Assembly (NCBI RefSeq): GCF_036898095.1
Contig: NC_090736.1
Location: forward strand, 11,142,976 to 11,206,975
Length of the DNA stretch: 64,000 nucleotides
DNA from: Palaemon carinicauda
Lineage: Eukaryota; Arthropoda; Malacostraca; Decapoda; Palaemonidae
Reading direction: 5' to 3'
Shown here: one piece after another, positions 47,588 to 58,082 of the stretch
Layout of the letters: every line of letters begins with the position of its first letter
Numbering within the stretch: the stretch's first letter is position 1
Position numbers and translations under genes: made by a program
The notes under the pieces: generated by a model
Told to the model about the DNA's origin: nothing
What the model saw: only the letters and a program-made list of their open reading frames with translations
The model's database searches: none

Positions 47588-48840
47588 GGAAGAATCCGCC
47601 CGGCGGCGGTCGCGTGAATCGGGCCCTGCACAGGGTCGCGCACGTTAGCGTAACGCGAGGCTGGAATATCGCGAGCGTGAACCCAATCGCGCGGGCGGGA
47701 GATGCTGGAAAATCGCGCGCGCGCACACCCGCGTGGGCAGGGGCGGCCGCAAAGCGATGGCACGCAGATGAATCAATGGCGCGGTCATGTCTTGGAGAGC
47801 GGGCCGGAATAAGGTCGCGAGAGCGTGATGGTGAAGGAGTCAGTGTACGACGATCAGGAACCACCCGAACGCGCGGGTGCGCAGAGACCTGGTGGGAGCC
47901 GGAAAGGCGCGATATGACAGGGGCGCCTGTGCGCGTGTCTGGGAGAACTCGCCGCGAAAGCGATGGAACTATAGCAGAATCCAGAGAGACCTGTGGGCGA
48001 CGGTCGGGAGGGATCGCCCTATTCGCTTGCGAGTTTGTAAACTGCGCTGGCGATTGTTGGCGAGCATAGCGCACATCTGGAACAGGCTGTTTCGGAGGTC
48101 GCGGGTTGCGAACGGTATGAGGAACGCTCGCAGTCGCCTTGAACACAGGCACAGGGCGCGTAGCTGGGACTGAGCGCGACAGATGGGCGTCGCGCGCGAT
48201 ATTGTCGGCAGCAGACTCGCGCGATTCCAGAGGAGGCTGTGAGCGCCTCTGCGCTAACTTAGCCTACCCCGGAGCTACGTGTTGAGTCAGCGCGCCATGC
48301 GATAGCGTTGGAGAACGCGCAGAAGCTGGAACAATATCCGCGCGTGAAAGCGCATCGCGAACCTCTTTAACAGCGCGCGATGGAGAGCGCGTCGCGGATG
48401 GAATCGCGCGTGAACGCGCGACGCGATCTTCCCCCGTCGGGAGCGACGAGTCCGAACTCAGGAACCTTTTGGACCGCGCAAAGAGTGACAGGAACCGGGG
48501 GCGATCACGTGTCGCGCTTTCCCCCTATAGGGCGCGACGAGTCCACGAGAGCCTGTGGGCGCCTGTGCGCCAACTCCGGAACTTGTTGGACCGCGCACGA
48601 TGGTGATACAGGAACAGAGGGTGAACGCGTGCCGCGTTTTCCCCCCAAAGGGCGCAGCGAGTCCGTAGGAACCTGTGAGCGCCTGTGCGCCAACTCAGGC
48701 ACCTTTGGAATCACGCACGATGTAAGAGGAACTGGGGGGCGTGGAAGTGATGGTAAAGGTGGGCGCGCGGGCGCCTTTGAGCGCTTGCGCGCTGCATCTG
48801 GAACAGTTAACAGGATCAGCGGCGCGAACGCCTACAGGTG
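47520..48840. repeat. CpG-dense segment within DIRS-F gag
   Basis: Unusually rich in GCGCG, CGCGC and TCGCG compared with the flanking DNA. Includes tandem units starting at GAGTCC at 48448, 48539 and 48659 (the last two 120 bases apart; the first unit lacks about 29). Gag reading frames break down in this stretch. Confidence 0.7.
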
Positions 48841-49990
48841 AGCGCCGAAGCGCCTTGTAAGCAACAACAGGACCAACAGCAACGGGCGCAGGCAGAGCCT
48901 TACGCTTAGAGACGAGAGGCGCAGTTTTGCGCTCAAGTCCCTGAGACCCCGAAGGGCCAGGAGACTTCGCAATGGCAGACTCAGGGGGCGCGTAAAGCGC
49001 ATCAGCAGCCTTCGAAGTAGATGGTTGAGGAGACCCTTGTCCCGACGGACGACCATCCTCCAAAGGGGAGCGCGAACGATCCCCGGAGAGGTCTAGGGTG
49101 GTAGCTGGCAGGACAGGAGAGCGGCGAGTCGTCTCCTCCGCAGAGGATTGTGGGGACGACGAGCCAAAGAGGCGCCTGCTAACCCCATTAAAGGGAGAAG
49201 GAAGACCTCTACGGAGAAGGGGAGGGCGAGCCTTCCGCCTTATACGCCCACGAGGGGCCGTGGGATCAGCAAGCTGACCATTGAAGGGCCTCCGAAGAGG
49301 CGTCTCTACCAGAGAACTCCCTCGAGAGGGAATCTCAGTGGAAGGAGAGACCGTAGGACTCCGCTCCTCCCTCGAAGTGTGTTCGGAGGGAGAGACAGAG
49401 CCTTCAGCTACCTCAGTCACAACAGGTGTTTGGACAGATCCATGGGATGTTTCCGAAACAACTACGTCAACTACAGACAGTGGATCTATTTCCGCCGTAG
49501 TTGACGATTGTTCGGCGGCCGCACCCCGTTTGACCATGTCAAACAAGGCTGCCTTGGAGGGCGAAATCTGTAGCCCCAAGGAAGCCCAAAGCTGAAAAAG
49601 ATCCTTGTTAGACATAACTACCTCCTCCGAGGGGGGAGGGGCAGCCGCTTCGCTATGGTAGGCAGCAGCCTCTCCCTTACCACAGGATCGGTCAATATCA
49701 ATATCAATATTACGGTCTACGCTACCGTTCGCCGGCCCCTCGGAAGAGGCCGCCCGAGCGGGAGCTTCGGAGGAGGAATGGGCGGCGGGAGAAGAAGACC
49801 TAGGATTTTCTTGCCCCCGAGAACTTTCGGAAGGAGCACGATCCCGTTTAACCTTCTTACGTCGCCGGGCAAACCTCTCCCACTGGGAGGTAGACCACTC
49901 CCTACACTCAATACACAAATTAGCACTATCACACCGTTGGCCCCTACACTGCGGGCATAAGGAGTGTGGATCCGTCTCCACGGCCAACAT
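48695..49990 (-). pseudogene. DIRS-F gag N-terminal part
   Basis: I place the start at ATG 49990 (MLAVETDPHSLCPQCRG), which lies 36 bases inside a splice-acceptor match (TTTTTCTTACAG ending at 50026). The open frame itself extends to 50104. The N-terminus has Cys pairs CPQCRGQRC and CIEC, as in DIRS-E (ICVKCRGKFC, CNEC), probably zinc-binding. An Arg/Lys patch, a Ser-rich acidic linker and a helical block (LFQLWASLGLQISPSKAALF) follow. Same frame as 47587-46841, with stops in the CpG-rich stretch between. Confidence 0.72.
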
Positions 49991-50024
49991 AAAGGTTCCA
50001 AAGAGGCCAACTTCCCACACAAAC

Positions 50025-50048
50025 ACTGTAAGAAAAAGCAAACAAAAA
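50025..50048 (-). promoter_or_regulatory. 3' splice site before DIRS-F gag
   Basis: Minus strand: TTTGCTTTTTCTTACAG, then TGTTTGTGTGGGAAG, 36 bases before the first gag ATG. Parallel to the acceptors before gag in DIRS-A1, B and D. None was found before DIRS-E gag. Confidence 0.5.
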
Positions 50049-50104
50049 ATTATGGCAGTCAAAGAGAGGAGAGCGCTGACAGGTCTGTCGTCTCCCCGAG
50101 CCAA

Positions 50105-50290
50105 AAGTAAAGTGGCCGAATCACCGGTGTGTGTGAGGGTGGAGGGGTAGCAAGCTACCCCTCCCCGCCCACCCGCTAACTAGCGGTGGGGTAGGAAACC
50201 CTCGTTAAAAGTTTATGGCTCGTCATCGGCTGCGCCGAAGTAATTACCCCATGTGAATAGCGTGGTTTGTATTCAGTTAAGGAACAAACA
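50105..50290 (-). repeat. 5' ITR of DIRS-F
   Basis: Reverse complement of 42177-42361, ending in the tip GAATAGCGTGGTTTGTATTC then AGTTAAGGAACAAAC. Flanked to the right by the junction motif at 50291-50313. Confidence 0.8.
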
Positions 50291-52026
50291 CAAATTATCT
50301 ACGAATTTGTCATTTGTTCCGTAACTGAAATACAAACCACGCTATTTACATGGGGTGACTTAACCCTTAGGAAGGGTGGTAAGTCCCAGCCATACTGGCT
50401 TTGGCTTGCCCGGGGATTCCATATTCGAGCGATCAAGTACTCGGACAATAGGGAACCCCTGCTCCTCGCTGGCAGTTGTGAGACTGCCGCGGCCTACGTA
50501 AGGTGTATGCGAAGGTGAAAAGTGACTTGTCCTAGGCAGTTGCCCTGGAGTTCCTCAGAAGGAAAACCAGGCTAGGACTCTCTCAATACCACCTTGTCAG
50601 GGTATGGGGACATGACAGTATTACACCTAATACTTAGGAACACAAGGAAGCATGGTCTACCGGCAGTGGATTGAGGTCAGCTGTGCAGGGAACCCAGGAT
50701 GCTGCTTTCTCCAAGGGAGGAGAGGATGAAGAAAAGAATAAGGGCCAGACAGATCTTTTCATTCATGCAGACTAACACCAGGTAACAATGCCCTCAACCC
50801 TCTGCTACTTGTCCATCAAGGAGCCTGAGGTTTAGACCAGCTGTTGTGAAGCTACCACAAGGCTGATAGAAACATATCGAGCCTCCTGTGGGTCATGTCT
50901 TGCAGGTAAGGGGCTGAGAAGATGGTCTGATGCTTCAACATCCCCACTTGCAGGACCTGCGTCACTGAAAAATGCTCCATGAAGGGCAGGGACGTAGCTA
51001 TGCCTCTGACATCATGGGTTCTCGGGCGATGCGACGGAGAAGGGTCAGGATTCAAGGCCGGGTGTAACACCCTGCGAATCCGGCTGAGATGATATTCCTG
51101 GAGACCTTTCTCCTCGTGCCCAGGGTCCACGAACGAGGCTTGAGCCTGGAGACGAACTGCAGCCGTTCTCTTAAGACGCCACCCCAGACTCCCTACCGGC
51201 AAGGTAGGAGATGGTCTGGTTCATCAGCTACAGGACGGAGACTCAAAACATGGAAAGAGTCGAAAAGCAGGTCCGGCACTCCCGGGTTCTGAGTCTTGGC
51301 AACGAACCTGGATGTTGCCTCCCCATATCCTCCTGGTTGGGTGAAGTCGTATGAGAGACCATGTGACTCGCTTGGCTGAGATTAAGGCTAGCAGGAACAC
51401 TGTCTACCCAGTAAGGAGGTAATCTGGGGCCTTACGTAGTGGTTCGTCAGGGGGTCTCTATAGAGACATGAGAACTCGAACCACGTCTCAAGGAGGAGGT
51501 CTCACCTTCGACTGAGGGCAGGAGAGGACAAGGCTTCGTATGAGAAGGAAGAGTTCCAGCAAGGGAGAAATGTCCATCCCTAGAGCCTGGAGGCAAGACC
51601 TAAGGCTGAGGGATAGCCTTTCACAGCCGAAACTGAAAGGCACATTTCATCCCGCAATCCCACGAGGGGCTCCGCTATTGCTGGAAGCGGCATCGTGTGG
51701 AGGGATACCCTCTCCACGACACCGACCACAGTAACTCTTCCCTCCGCATGGGGGACTACTGCGGAAGAGTTGCGCAGGTGTTCAGACCTCCTTTTCGCAA
51801 CTTGTTGCGAAAATCCTCGCTCTTTGAGGAGATGCTGGATAGTCTCCCGGCGGGAAGCCGGAGCAAGATACGGCTTTGTGGAGGACGATGGCATGTGTCT
51901 GTGTGAGTAACCGGTGATGTGGGGGGGGTCCCCTCGGAGGCTCCGTAAGAAGTTACAGAGGGACTGGTGAGCCACCTGCGAGAGGCCCTAGCGGAGCTAT
52001 GGAGGTCATTGAGAGACTGGCCGATA
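50291..52026 (-). mobile_element. DIRS-G, truncated copy of the DIRS-F family
   Basis: Begins inside an ICR (motif AAATTATCTACGAATTTG then TTGTTCCGTAACTGAAATAC) and continues through a 3' UTR parallel to DIRS-F 42505-42971 and recombinase sequence to 52026, where a MITE begins. RT, gag and 5' ITR are absent. Its ICR half forms a palindrome with the 5' tip of DIRS-F at 50240-50345. Confidence 0.75.
50852..51975 (-). pseudogene. DIRS-G recombinase, decayed
   Basis: The C-terminal piece (50852-51202) has THDVRGIATS (His-x-x-Arg) and TIFSAPYLQDMTHRR (Tyr), but the Trp position is altered (GMLKHQ where DIRS-F has GVWRRQ). The N-terminal piece (51580-51975) has ETIQHLLKERGFSQQV and SVSAVKGYPSALGLA. 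Frames between them are broken. Confidence 0.75.
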
Positions 52027-52355
52027 CAGTGAACCCTCGTTTATCGCGGTAGATAGGTTCCAGACCCGGCCGCGATAGGTGAAAATCCGCGAAATAGTGA
52101 CATCATATTTACCTATTTATTTAACATGTATATTCGGACTTTTAAAACCTTCCCTTGTACGTAGTACTGTTAACAAACCACCCTTCAATGTACAGAACAC
52201 TTAATGCATGTACTACAGCACCCTAAACTAAAACAGGCACAAATATTAAAGGCGATTTTATATCATGCGTTTCCTAAACACCTAAAAAGCACGATAAAAA
52301 ATGGCAACCAATGTTTTGTTTACGTTCATCTCTGATCATAATGAAGAAACAAACT
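52027..52355 (+). mobile_element. MITE copy 3, truncated
   Basis: Begins TA then CAGTGAACCCTCG, same orientation as copy 1, and follows it to the shared GAAGAAACAAACT block. It then diverges at about 52356, so the (TA)n core and right terminus are missing. Confidence 0.8.
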
Positions 52356-52555
52356 CATTTAGTGTACACATATATGTATAGGTTAGTTTTTGCATCGATT
52401 ATATTGATTATACAGTATGTTAATTTTTTTATTACCAATGTTTTACTTAATTTTTCTTAGGACTTCCAAATGAAATGTTTTTCTTTATGACGCCGCTTGA
52501 AACGACGGCGTCATAAAGTACTGTACGCTCAGTAAACAACCACGCTCAGAACAAA
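52356..52555. other. Unassigned spacer between MITE copy 3 and DIRS-D
   Basis: Contains a short perfect hairpin (GACGCCG ... CGGCGTC, 52490-52512). No gene. DIRS-D homology starts at about 52556. Confidence 0.4.
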
Positions 52556-55500
52556 TTCCGACTCTATCGGGTTTGTCCGAGATAGAGCATCCGCTGTCAC
52601 GTTGCGGAATCCTTGTAGGTGAACTGCAGACAGGTGCCATTTCTTCTTCTCTGCCAGACGGAAGATTGGGAGAAGCACCTGATTTATCTGGGGCGATCTT
52701 GAGCCTTGGCGATTGAGACATCGAACTACCACCGAGTTGTCTAGGGTTAGACGAATATGGATCGAGGGAGGCGGGGAGAGTTTCTTCAGAGTTAGAAGGA
52801 CCGCCATGGCCTCCAAGATGTTGATGTGAAACGTCTTGAACAGGGGAGACCACGTGCCTTGAGCCTGTTTTTGGTGGGAGTGACCTCCCCAACCCTCCAG
52901 CGAAGCGTCCGTGTGGATGTTGAGTGATGGAGGTGGGTGTTGAAGAGGAATGGACCTTTTCAGGGCCTTTGCTTCCGACCACGGCTTGAGGAGAAGTCGA
53001 AGTCTGTTTGGGAGCCGTCTCTTGAGGTCTCTTCGAGCGATGGATGCAGAACGTCTCCAGACTCCCGCGGCATCCTTTAGCTGTGCACGAAGCACTGGGT
53101 TTGTTACTGAGGCGAACTGTAGAGAGCCTAGAACTCGTTCCTGCTGGCGTCTTGAGATCCGCTTGGATTTCAGTAGTCGCTTGACAGACCCTGCTATTTC
53201 CTTCCTTTTCTTCTGGGGAATGGAAAGGCAGTGTGACTGAAGGTTCCATTGGATTCCTAACCATTGGAACTTCTGAGCTGGAGAGAGGCGAGATTTCTTC
53301 ACGTTTATCTTGAATCCAAGGTGTTCTAGGTACTGGGTGACTTTGTTGAAGGATTTTAAACAATCCTCGGGCGATGGAGCCCAGACTACCCAATCGTCGA
53401 GGTAGGCCATCACCTGGACGTCTCGGAGGCGGAGCTGTTGTACTATGGCGTCCGCCAGCTTTGTGAAGATCCGAGGGGCCACATTGAGGCCGAAGGGCAT
53501 GGCCCTGAAGGCGTAGCTTTTCCTTTGGAGTCGAAATCCTAGGTAGGAGGAAGCGTGATGGTTCATTGGAACGTGCCAGTAGGCATCCGCCAGGTCTATG
53601 GAGACCGTGTAAGAACCTCGAGGCAGAAGGGTCCTTATCTGTTGAAGAGTCAGCATCTTGAACTTGTCGTTCGCTATGAACTTGTTGAGGGGGGATAAGT
53701 CCAGAATGACTCTGAGTTTGTCGGAGTCTTTCTTGGGGACACAAAACAGTCTCCCTTGGAACCTGGTGGACTTTACCTTCCTTATCACCTTCTTGTTCAA
53801 GAGATCTAGGACATATTCTTCCAGAAGGGGGGTTGATTGTTGGAAGAATTGCTGGAAGGTTGGGGGTGGTTGAGTCCAACTCCAGCCTAGACCCTTCTTG
53901 ACGATGCTGTGTGCCCAGGGATCGAAGGTCCAACGATCCTGGAATTGGCGGAGTCTTCCTCCCACCGGAAGCACTTCATTGCTTCTGGTGTCCCGAGGGC
54001 TACTGCCTCGGCCGCTAGCTCCCTTTCCTCCTCTGCCTCTGGAGGGACGGCTAGACGCGTCTCTGCCTGCACCTCTGCTTGAGCCTCTACCTTTGGGACG
54101 AAAGGTAGTCGTCTGTTGCTCGAAAGCAGGGGTGAAAACCGGTGACTGTGACAAGACCGGTTGGGTGACCAGCTGAAAGGTCTGCTGTGGCTGAGCTGCC
54201 ACTTGGGAGGTAGCGGGTCCCGGAAACTGACGTCTTGGTTGACGCTGCTGGGGTTTCTGTTTGGAAGATTTCCTCTTAGGTTGAGGTCCGTCGTCCTGAG
54301 AGGATTTCCTCTTTTTTGACATGCCCCACTTGTGGAGAAGGTTCCTATTCTCCGTGGCGGCTTTGTCGGTGATCTCCTTCACAAGGTCAGAAGGAAAGAG
54401 GTGTTTACCCCAGATGTTGGAGGAAATCAGCCTCCGGGGTTCATGTTTCACAGTGGCACCTGCGAACACGAATTCACGACAGGCTCTCCGAGCCTTCATG
54501 AAGTGGTACATATCCTTCACCAGGGTTGCCATGTGGGATTTGGCAAGTACCATGTAGTGGTCTGGTACTCTGGTGTCACAGACCATAATGTCCAGTTGGA
54601 CCTGGTGGGACATGGATGCTGCGAGCCTCTCCTTCGTATCTTGTTCCCGACGAAGGAGGTGATCGTTGAGTTTCGGGAGGTCTTCATTAAACTGACGTCC
54701 GGCGACGTCAGGATCTAGCTTTCCCATCACGAAAGTATGCTGGATGTCCTTCCAGTGTCGAGCGTCGGGGGGAGTCACTATGGAGAAGGGTCTGCACTCC
54801 TCCAGTGCAGGGCAGGCTTTTCCCTCTTCCACAGCCTTGAGGCACGCAGCGAAGGCCTTTTCCATGAATGGAAGGACTGCATCCTCGGGTGCGACGTAGG
54901 TAGGGTGCTTCTTGCTCAGGGCCGGAAGCTTAGAGCAGGTAAAACCCCTACTTTTAAACGTGTTGGCTAGCATAGCCTGGGCCTTCGCGAGATCGAACGC
55001 TATCTCCTCTTTTGGTTCGGTCTCTTCTTTAGAGGCAGGTTCTGAGCGAAGCCGGACGTAACAGTCCGGGTAGGCCTCGAAGTTTGGGAAGAACTCCACG
55101 TCTTCCAGGGGGACCGTGCCGATCTTGTCGCTGACGAAGATCCTGCCGGTCGCGATAACCATATGCTCAGCATACCTCCATGGGTTGGCATGTGAGCAAG
55201 CGGGGAGATCCTTAACCGAGATCTTCTTCGGTTCTTTGGATCCTATCATGGACCTGATGAACTCCTGATTTTCTTTCAGCCTGTCGTCCATGATGGCTTT
55301 GATCATCCGGAACATCTCTTGGGCGGATGGCATGGGTTCCGGGGTAGTGGAGGTAGACGGGAGAGACACTTCCGTCGGTGTAGGAGTAGGGGCAGAGATG
55401 GAAGGAGGAGCGACCTCTTGCTCCGACTCGGTGTATTCCACCTGGTCCTCATCATCTTCAGCACCTTGAGCCATAAGGGTCTTCTCCGTGTCCTCCGAAA

Positions 55501-55924
55501 TATCCGACATGTGTTCATCATCTTCGGAATCCAGGTGGCACTCATGCATGGACTGGGCCATGACTACATCTGGTTCCACCGTAATTTGGACAGTGGGGAT
55601 CAAATCCTTGGGCACCACAGAATCAGGGGAGGCCTTTGGGAACAGAAGGGACCTCAATTCTTCAGTGGCCAGGTACGGTCCGGTGGCATTCTTCTGGAAG
55701 CCACGCACCCACTTGCGTAGCTTCTCCCGAGAAGTGTCCCTGACCTCCGCTGAGGGAGGGTTATGGAAGGCATCAACTAGGTGAGCCTGGCAGACCGTAC
55801 AGTTCAGCGGGTCCCAGAATTTCAAATCCCCTTTCTTGTTAGCACAAGGGGCGTGAGTCCTGCAAGCCGTATGCCCGTAGAAGTGCGGGCGTTTCACAGC
55901 GCAGAAGTCGAAGTCACACTTCAT
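52529..55924 (-). CDS. DIRS-D gag-RT-RNase H polyprotein
   Basis: An uninterrupted 1131-codon ORF from ATG 55924. Gag: Cys/His N-terminus (MKCDFDFC, CRTHAPC, CTVC), LRKWVRGFQKNA, core to LISSNIWGKHLFP, RG-rich tail near residues 600-640. It continues without a stop into RT (about residues 650-900): FCVPKKDSDKLRVI, SIDLADAYWHVP, MPFGLNVAPRIF, MAYLDDWVVW with YLDD intact. RNase H: HTDASLEGWGG, FHINILEAMAV, LTLDNSVVVRCL, TADALSR. The last 10 or so codons are foreign, because the element is cut at about 52556; the MT-like domain and recombinase are lost. Best-preserved clade-1 pol in the window. Confidence 0.92.
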   Translation of the reverse strand: MKCDFDFCAVKRPHFYGHTACRTHAPCANKKGDLKFWDPLNCTVCQAHLVDAFHNPPSAEVRDTSREKLRKWVRGFQKNATGPYLATEELRSLLFPKASPDSVVPKDLIPTVQITVEPDVVMAQSMHECHLDSEDDEHMSDISEDTEKTLMAQGAEDDEDQVEYTESEQEVAPPSISAPTPTPTEVSLPSTSTTPEPMPSAQEMFRMIKAIMDDRLKENQEFIRSMIGSKEPKKISVKDLPACSHANPWRYAEHMVIATGRIFVSDKIGTVPLEDVEFFPNFEAYPDCYVRLRSEPASKEETEPKEEIAFDLAKAQAMLANTFKSRGFTCSKLPALSKKHPTYVAPEDAVLPFMEKAFAACLKAVEEGKACPALEECRPFSIVTPPDARHWKDIQHTFVMGKLDPDVAGRQFNEDLPKLNDHLLRREQDTKERLAASMSHQVQLDIMVCDTRVPDHYMVLAKSHMATLVKDMYHFMKARRACREFVFAGATVKHEPRRLISSNIWGKHLFPSDLVKEITDKAATENRNLLHKWGMSKKRKSSQDDGPQPKRKSSKQKPQQRQPRRQFPGPATSQVAAQPQQTFQLVTQPVLSQSPVFTPAFEQQTTTFRPKGRGSSRGAGRDASSRPSRGRGGKGASGRGSSPRDTRSNEVLPVGGRLRQFQDRWTFDPWAHSIVKKGLGWSWTQPPPTFQQFFQQSTPLLEEYVLDLLNKKVIRKVKSTRFQGRLFCVPKKDSDKLRVILDLSPLNKFIANDKFKMLTLQQIRTLLPRGSYTVSIDLADAYWHVPMNHHASSYLGFRLQRKSYAFRAMPFGLNVAPRIFTKLADAIVQQLRLRDVQVMAYLDDWVVWAPSPEDCLKSFNKVTQYLEHLGFKINVKKSRLSPAQKFQWLGIQWNLQSHCLSIPQKKRKEIAGSVKRLLKSKRISRRQQERVLGSLQFASVTNPVLRAQLKDAAGVWRRSASIARRDLKRRLPNRLRLLLKPWSEAKALKRSIPLQHPPPSLNIHTDASLEGWGGHSHQKQAQGTWSPLFKTFHINILEAMAVLLTLKKLSPPPSIHIRLTLDNSVVVRCLNRQGSRSPQINQVLLPIFRLAEKKKWHLSAVHLQGFRNVTADALSRTNPIESEFVLSVVVY

Positions 55925-57378
55925 CTGCTCCTCCTGTGGAAGAAAGAGAAAATGAGTATGGGGGGAGTCATAAGAATGGCTCTTAAGCTAAGTTAATATT
56001 AATCATTAATTTTAACTTGATAAAGGGGGTGATGCACAGAGGATTGAGATAGTAAAGAAACATACTCCGTGCATCCCGCCCGGCTGGTTACCGTAAGCTT
56101 CATCCTTGGATAATCCGAGGTGGCCGAAGGCGCAGGATAGAATTCCAGTAGAAGACCATAGGGCAATGGAATTCCATGGGAATTGTCAAGGATAAGTTTG
56201 GGACTGAGGCCACTCAGTCTCAAATTAGGGGGCTAAAGGATCCCAAAGGGTAACTGCTTCCGGCAACCAGCCGCGCTAAGATACACGCAGCATGCTGGAA
56301 ATCTGAAGAATGCAAAAAGACAGCATGATTACCAGTAGAACAGTACTAAGGTACTGATCCATCAACGTAAACAGGCCATCTGGTTGCAGTGTAGAGCTAT
56401 CAGTATTAGATGATAGCTAGTAGAAGGGGGTGTAAGTCGTCTTGACGCCTCCGGAAGGTTCCGGCAGACCTCCGGCACGCCGGAGGCCGCTCCAGCAGAG
56501 ATTCTGGCATTAGGACAGACAATATAAGTCAAGAGTAATACCAGGGTGGCGGCCGCCGGCACAGGGGCGGCACGCCGGCAGAGGGAGCGGCGGCTCCGGC
56601 AGCCGGAGGATGCCGGATTGGTGACAGGAACAAGGATGGTTATAGCAGAACCGGGTTGCCGGCAGTATATGCCGGCACTCCGGGGGCCGGCCGGCGGGCG
56701 GACGGCCAAGCTATGAGGAAGGGGGAGAGCCATCGGCTAGAAGCCGGCGGCAGGCGGCAGTCCCCGGCACACGGAGGACTGGCGGCCATGGGGGTATGGG
56801 GTGAGTCACCAAGGTAGGAGCTGGGTATCGCCGACAGTGGAGGCGGCAAGGGACCGGCACCCGGATAGTGAAAGAGACAGAGGGAGGGATGTAAGGAGTC
56901 CAGCCATGGACTACCAGACATCCCCCCTGAGAGGGTGTACCCATGCTAGAGGCTGGCTCTATCACCCAGAAGCAGGGGCCGCAGAGGACCGGGAGCTAGG
57001 GTAGCCCAAGGGAGGGCTAGGGGACACCCAAAGAGGGGGAGACCCCTGCATACAGAACACATCCAGTGGCTAACCTCATAGGACACTATGAAGGGTATAT
57101 GTACCAGAGCGGACTGTACACAGAAGCTCAAGGTAGCCCTATCACTCCACCCTAAGGAGGAGTTGTAGGACAGGGGACAGATGGGTATAGACTAACCTAA
57201 GTATAGGCTAGGCTATACAAGAGATAGGTGGGGAGGGGAGAAGAGAAGAGTCTTCCTTGGAAGGGGTTCTGTACCAGAGCGGCCACTAAGGAAGGGAGGA
57301 CACTCCCTAACCTAAGGTAAGGCAGCCTGACTGAAACGGTGCATGGGTACAGTTTCAGCAAGGAACAGAATGACCCTT
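52556..57378 (-). mobile_element. DIRS-D retrotransposon, minus strand, both ends lost
   Basis: Consists of the gag-RT-RNase H ORF and a leader (55925-57378). On the left it is cut inside pol; on the right the leader stops where the DIRS-E 3' tip begins. No ITR or ICR of its own remains. Confidence 0.8.
55925..57378 (-). other. DIRS-D 5' leader
   Basis: Non-coding. Acceptor CTCTTTCTTCCACAG then GAGGAGCAG directly before the gag ATG (AG at 55934-55935). Colinear with the DIRS-B leader (16800-18120). Positions 56450-56870 are dense in GCCGGC/CCGGCA motifs, like 17190-17830. Confidence 0.7.
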
Positions 57379-57385
57379 CCAAAAT

Positions 57386-57597
57386 GATATTTTCATAATA
57401 AAATAAATTTTTGAATATACTTACCCGCTGGTTATATAAAAGAGCAGAAAATTCAAATCTCGCGCTATCGAAGATACGCCAGGTGTACCAACCGCACCCT
57501 AGCGGTAGAACAGGTGGAACTACACACCAACTCCAGTTCTTCCATGCCTCATAGCCATACCATAGGTAGTCTCTAGAGGGGAGGAGGGAGGGTGTTA
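57386..57597 (+). repeat. 3' ITR of DIRS-E
   Basis: Tip TGATATTTTCATAATAAAAT then TACTTACCCGCTGGTTATAT, parallel to the DIRS-C 3' tip. The matching 5' ITR would lie beyond 64000, so its inner limit is not defined. Confidence 0.65.
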
Positions 57598-57698
57598 AAT
57601 TTATATAACCAGCGGGTAAGTATATTCAAAAATTTATTTTATTATGAAAATATCATTTTTAAATATAAAACTTACCCGCTGGTTATATAAAAGAGCTG
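57598..57698 (-). repeat. ICR of DIRS-E
   Basis: The left half is the reverse complement of the 3' tip at 57386-57438. The right half (TTTTTAAATATAAAACTTAC then CCGCTGGTTATATAAAAGAG) should be complementary to the unseen 5' tip, by analogy with DIRS-C. Confidence 0.75.
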
Positions 57699-58082
57699 AT
57701 TGACACCCCTTGGTGGCGGGTCAGAGACAGCTACATACAGAAAATTCACTTAAGGGTTACATACAATAAACTTAAGCAGTTCTCACCTGATAAGGAAGCT
57801 GACAGCAATGATACTCTGCCTCATTTCGTCCGCTATCCTTAAGAGATCCAGTAATCCACTCGGGCTGAAAATCTCTAGGAGCTGTCAAACGGTACAAACA
57901 CCTATAACATGACAGGACCTCAACCAATACCCTTGTTCCGGGTGCACTCAAGGAACAAAATGACCACCTAGCCAAATCAAAGATTGCGGAAGACTGACGC
58001 CCAATCTCCACAAACAACCATAAAAAACGAGTTCCAAGAGATAGAAAAGGGGTATTAGGAAAAAAGGGAACGTAGTGGTAGA
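57699..58082 (-). other. 3' untranslated region of DIRS-E
   Basis: No gene; similar in layout to DIRS-C 20237-20654. Confidence 0.55.

Larger units (their letters stand above)
41866..50313 (-). mobile_element. DIRS-F retrotransposon, minus strand, clade 2
   Basis: Inserted in a LINE relic on its left. Order: extra ITR unit 41866-42153, 3' ITR 42154-42361, ICR 42406-42504, 3' UTR to 42971, recombinase ORF 42972-45896, RT-RNase H 43841-45886, gag 45915-49990 and 5' ITR 50105-50290. Coding is moderately damaged (one stop in recombinase, one near the RNase H, gag frameshift). Its right end runs head-on into DIRS-G. Confidence 0.82.

Noticed and set aside
48380..48841. Plus-strand ORF of 153 codons with internal repeats
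   Set aside because: Antisense to DIRS-F gag and explained by the CpG-rich tandem units; no domain.
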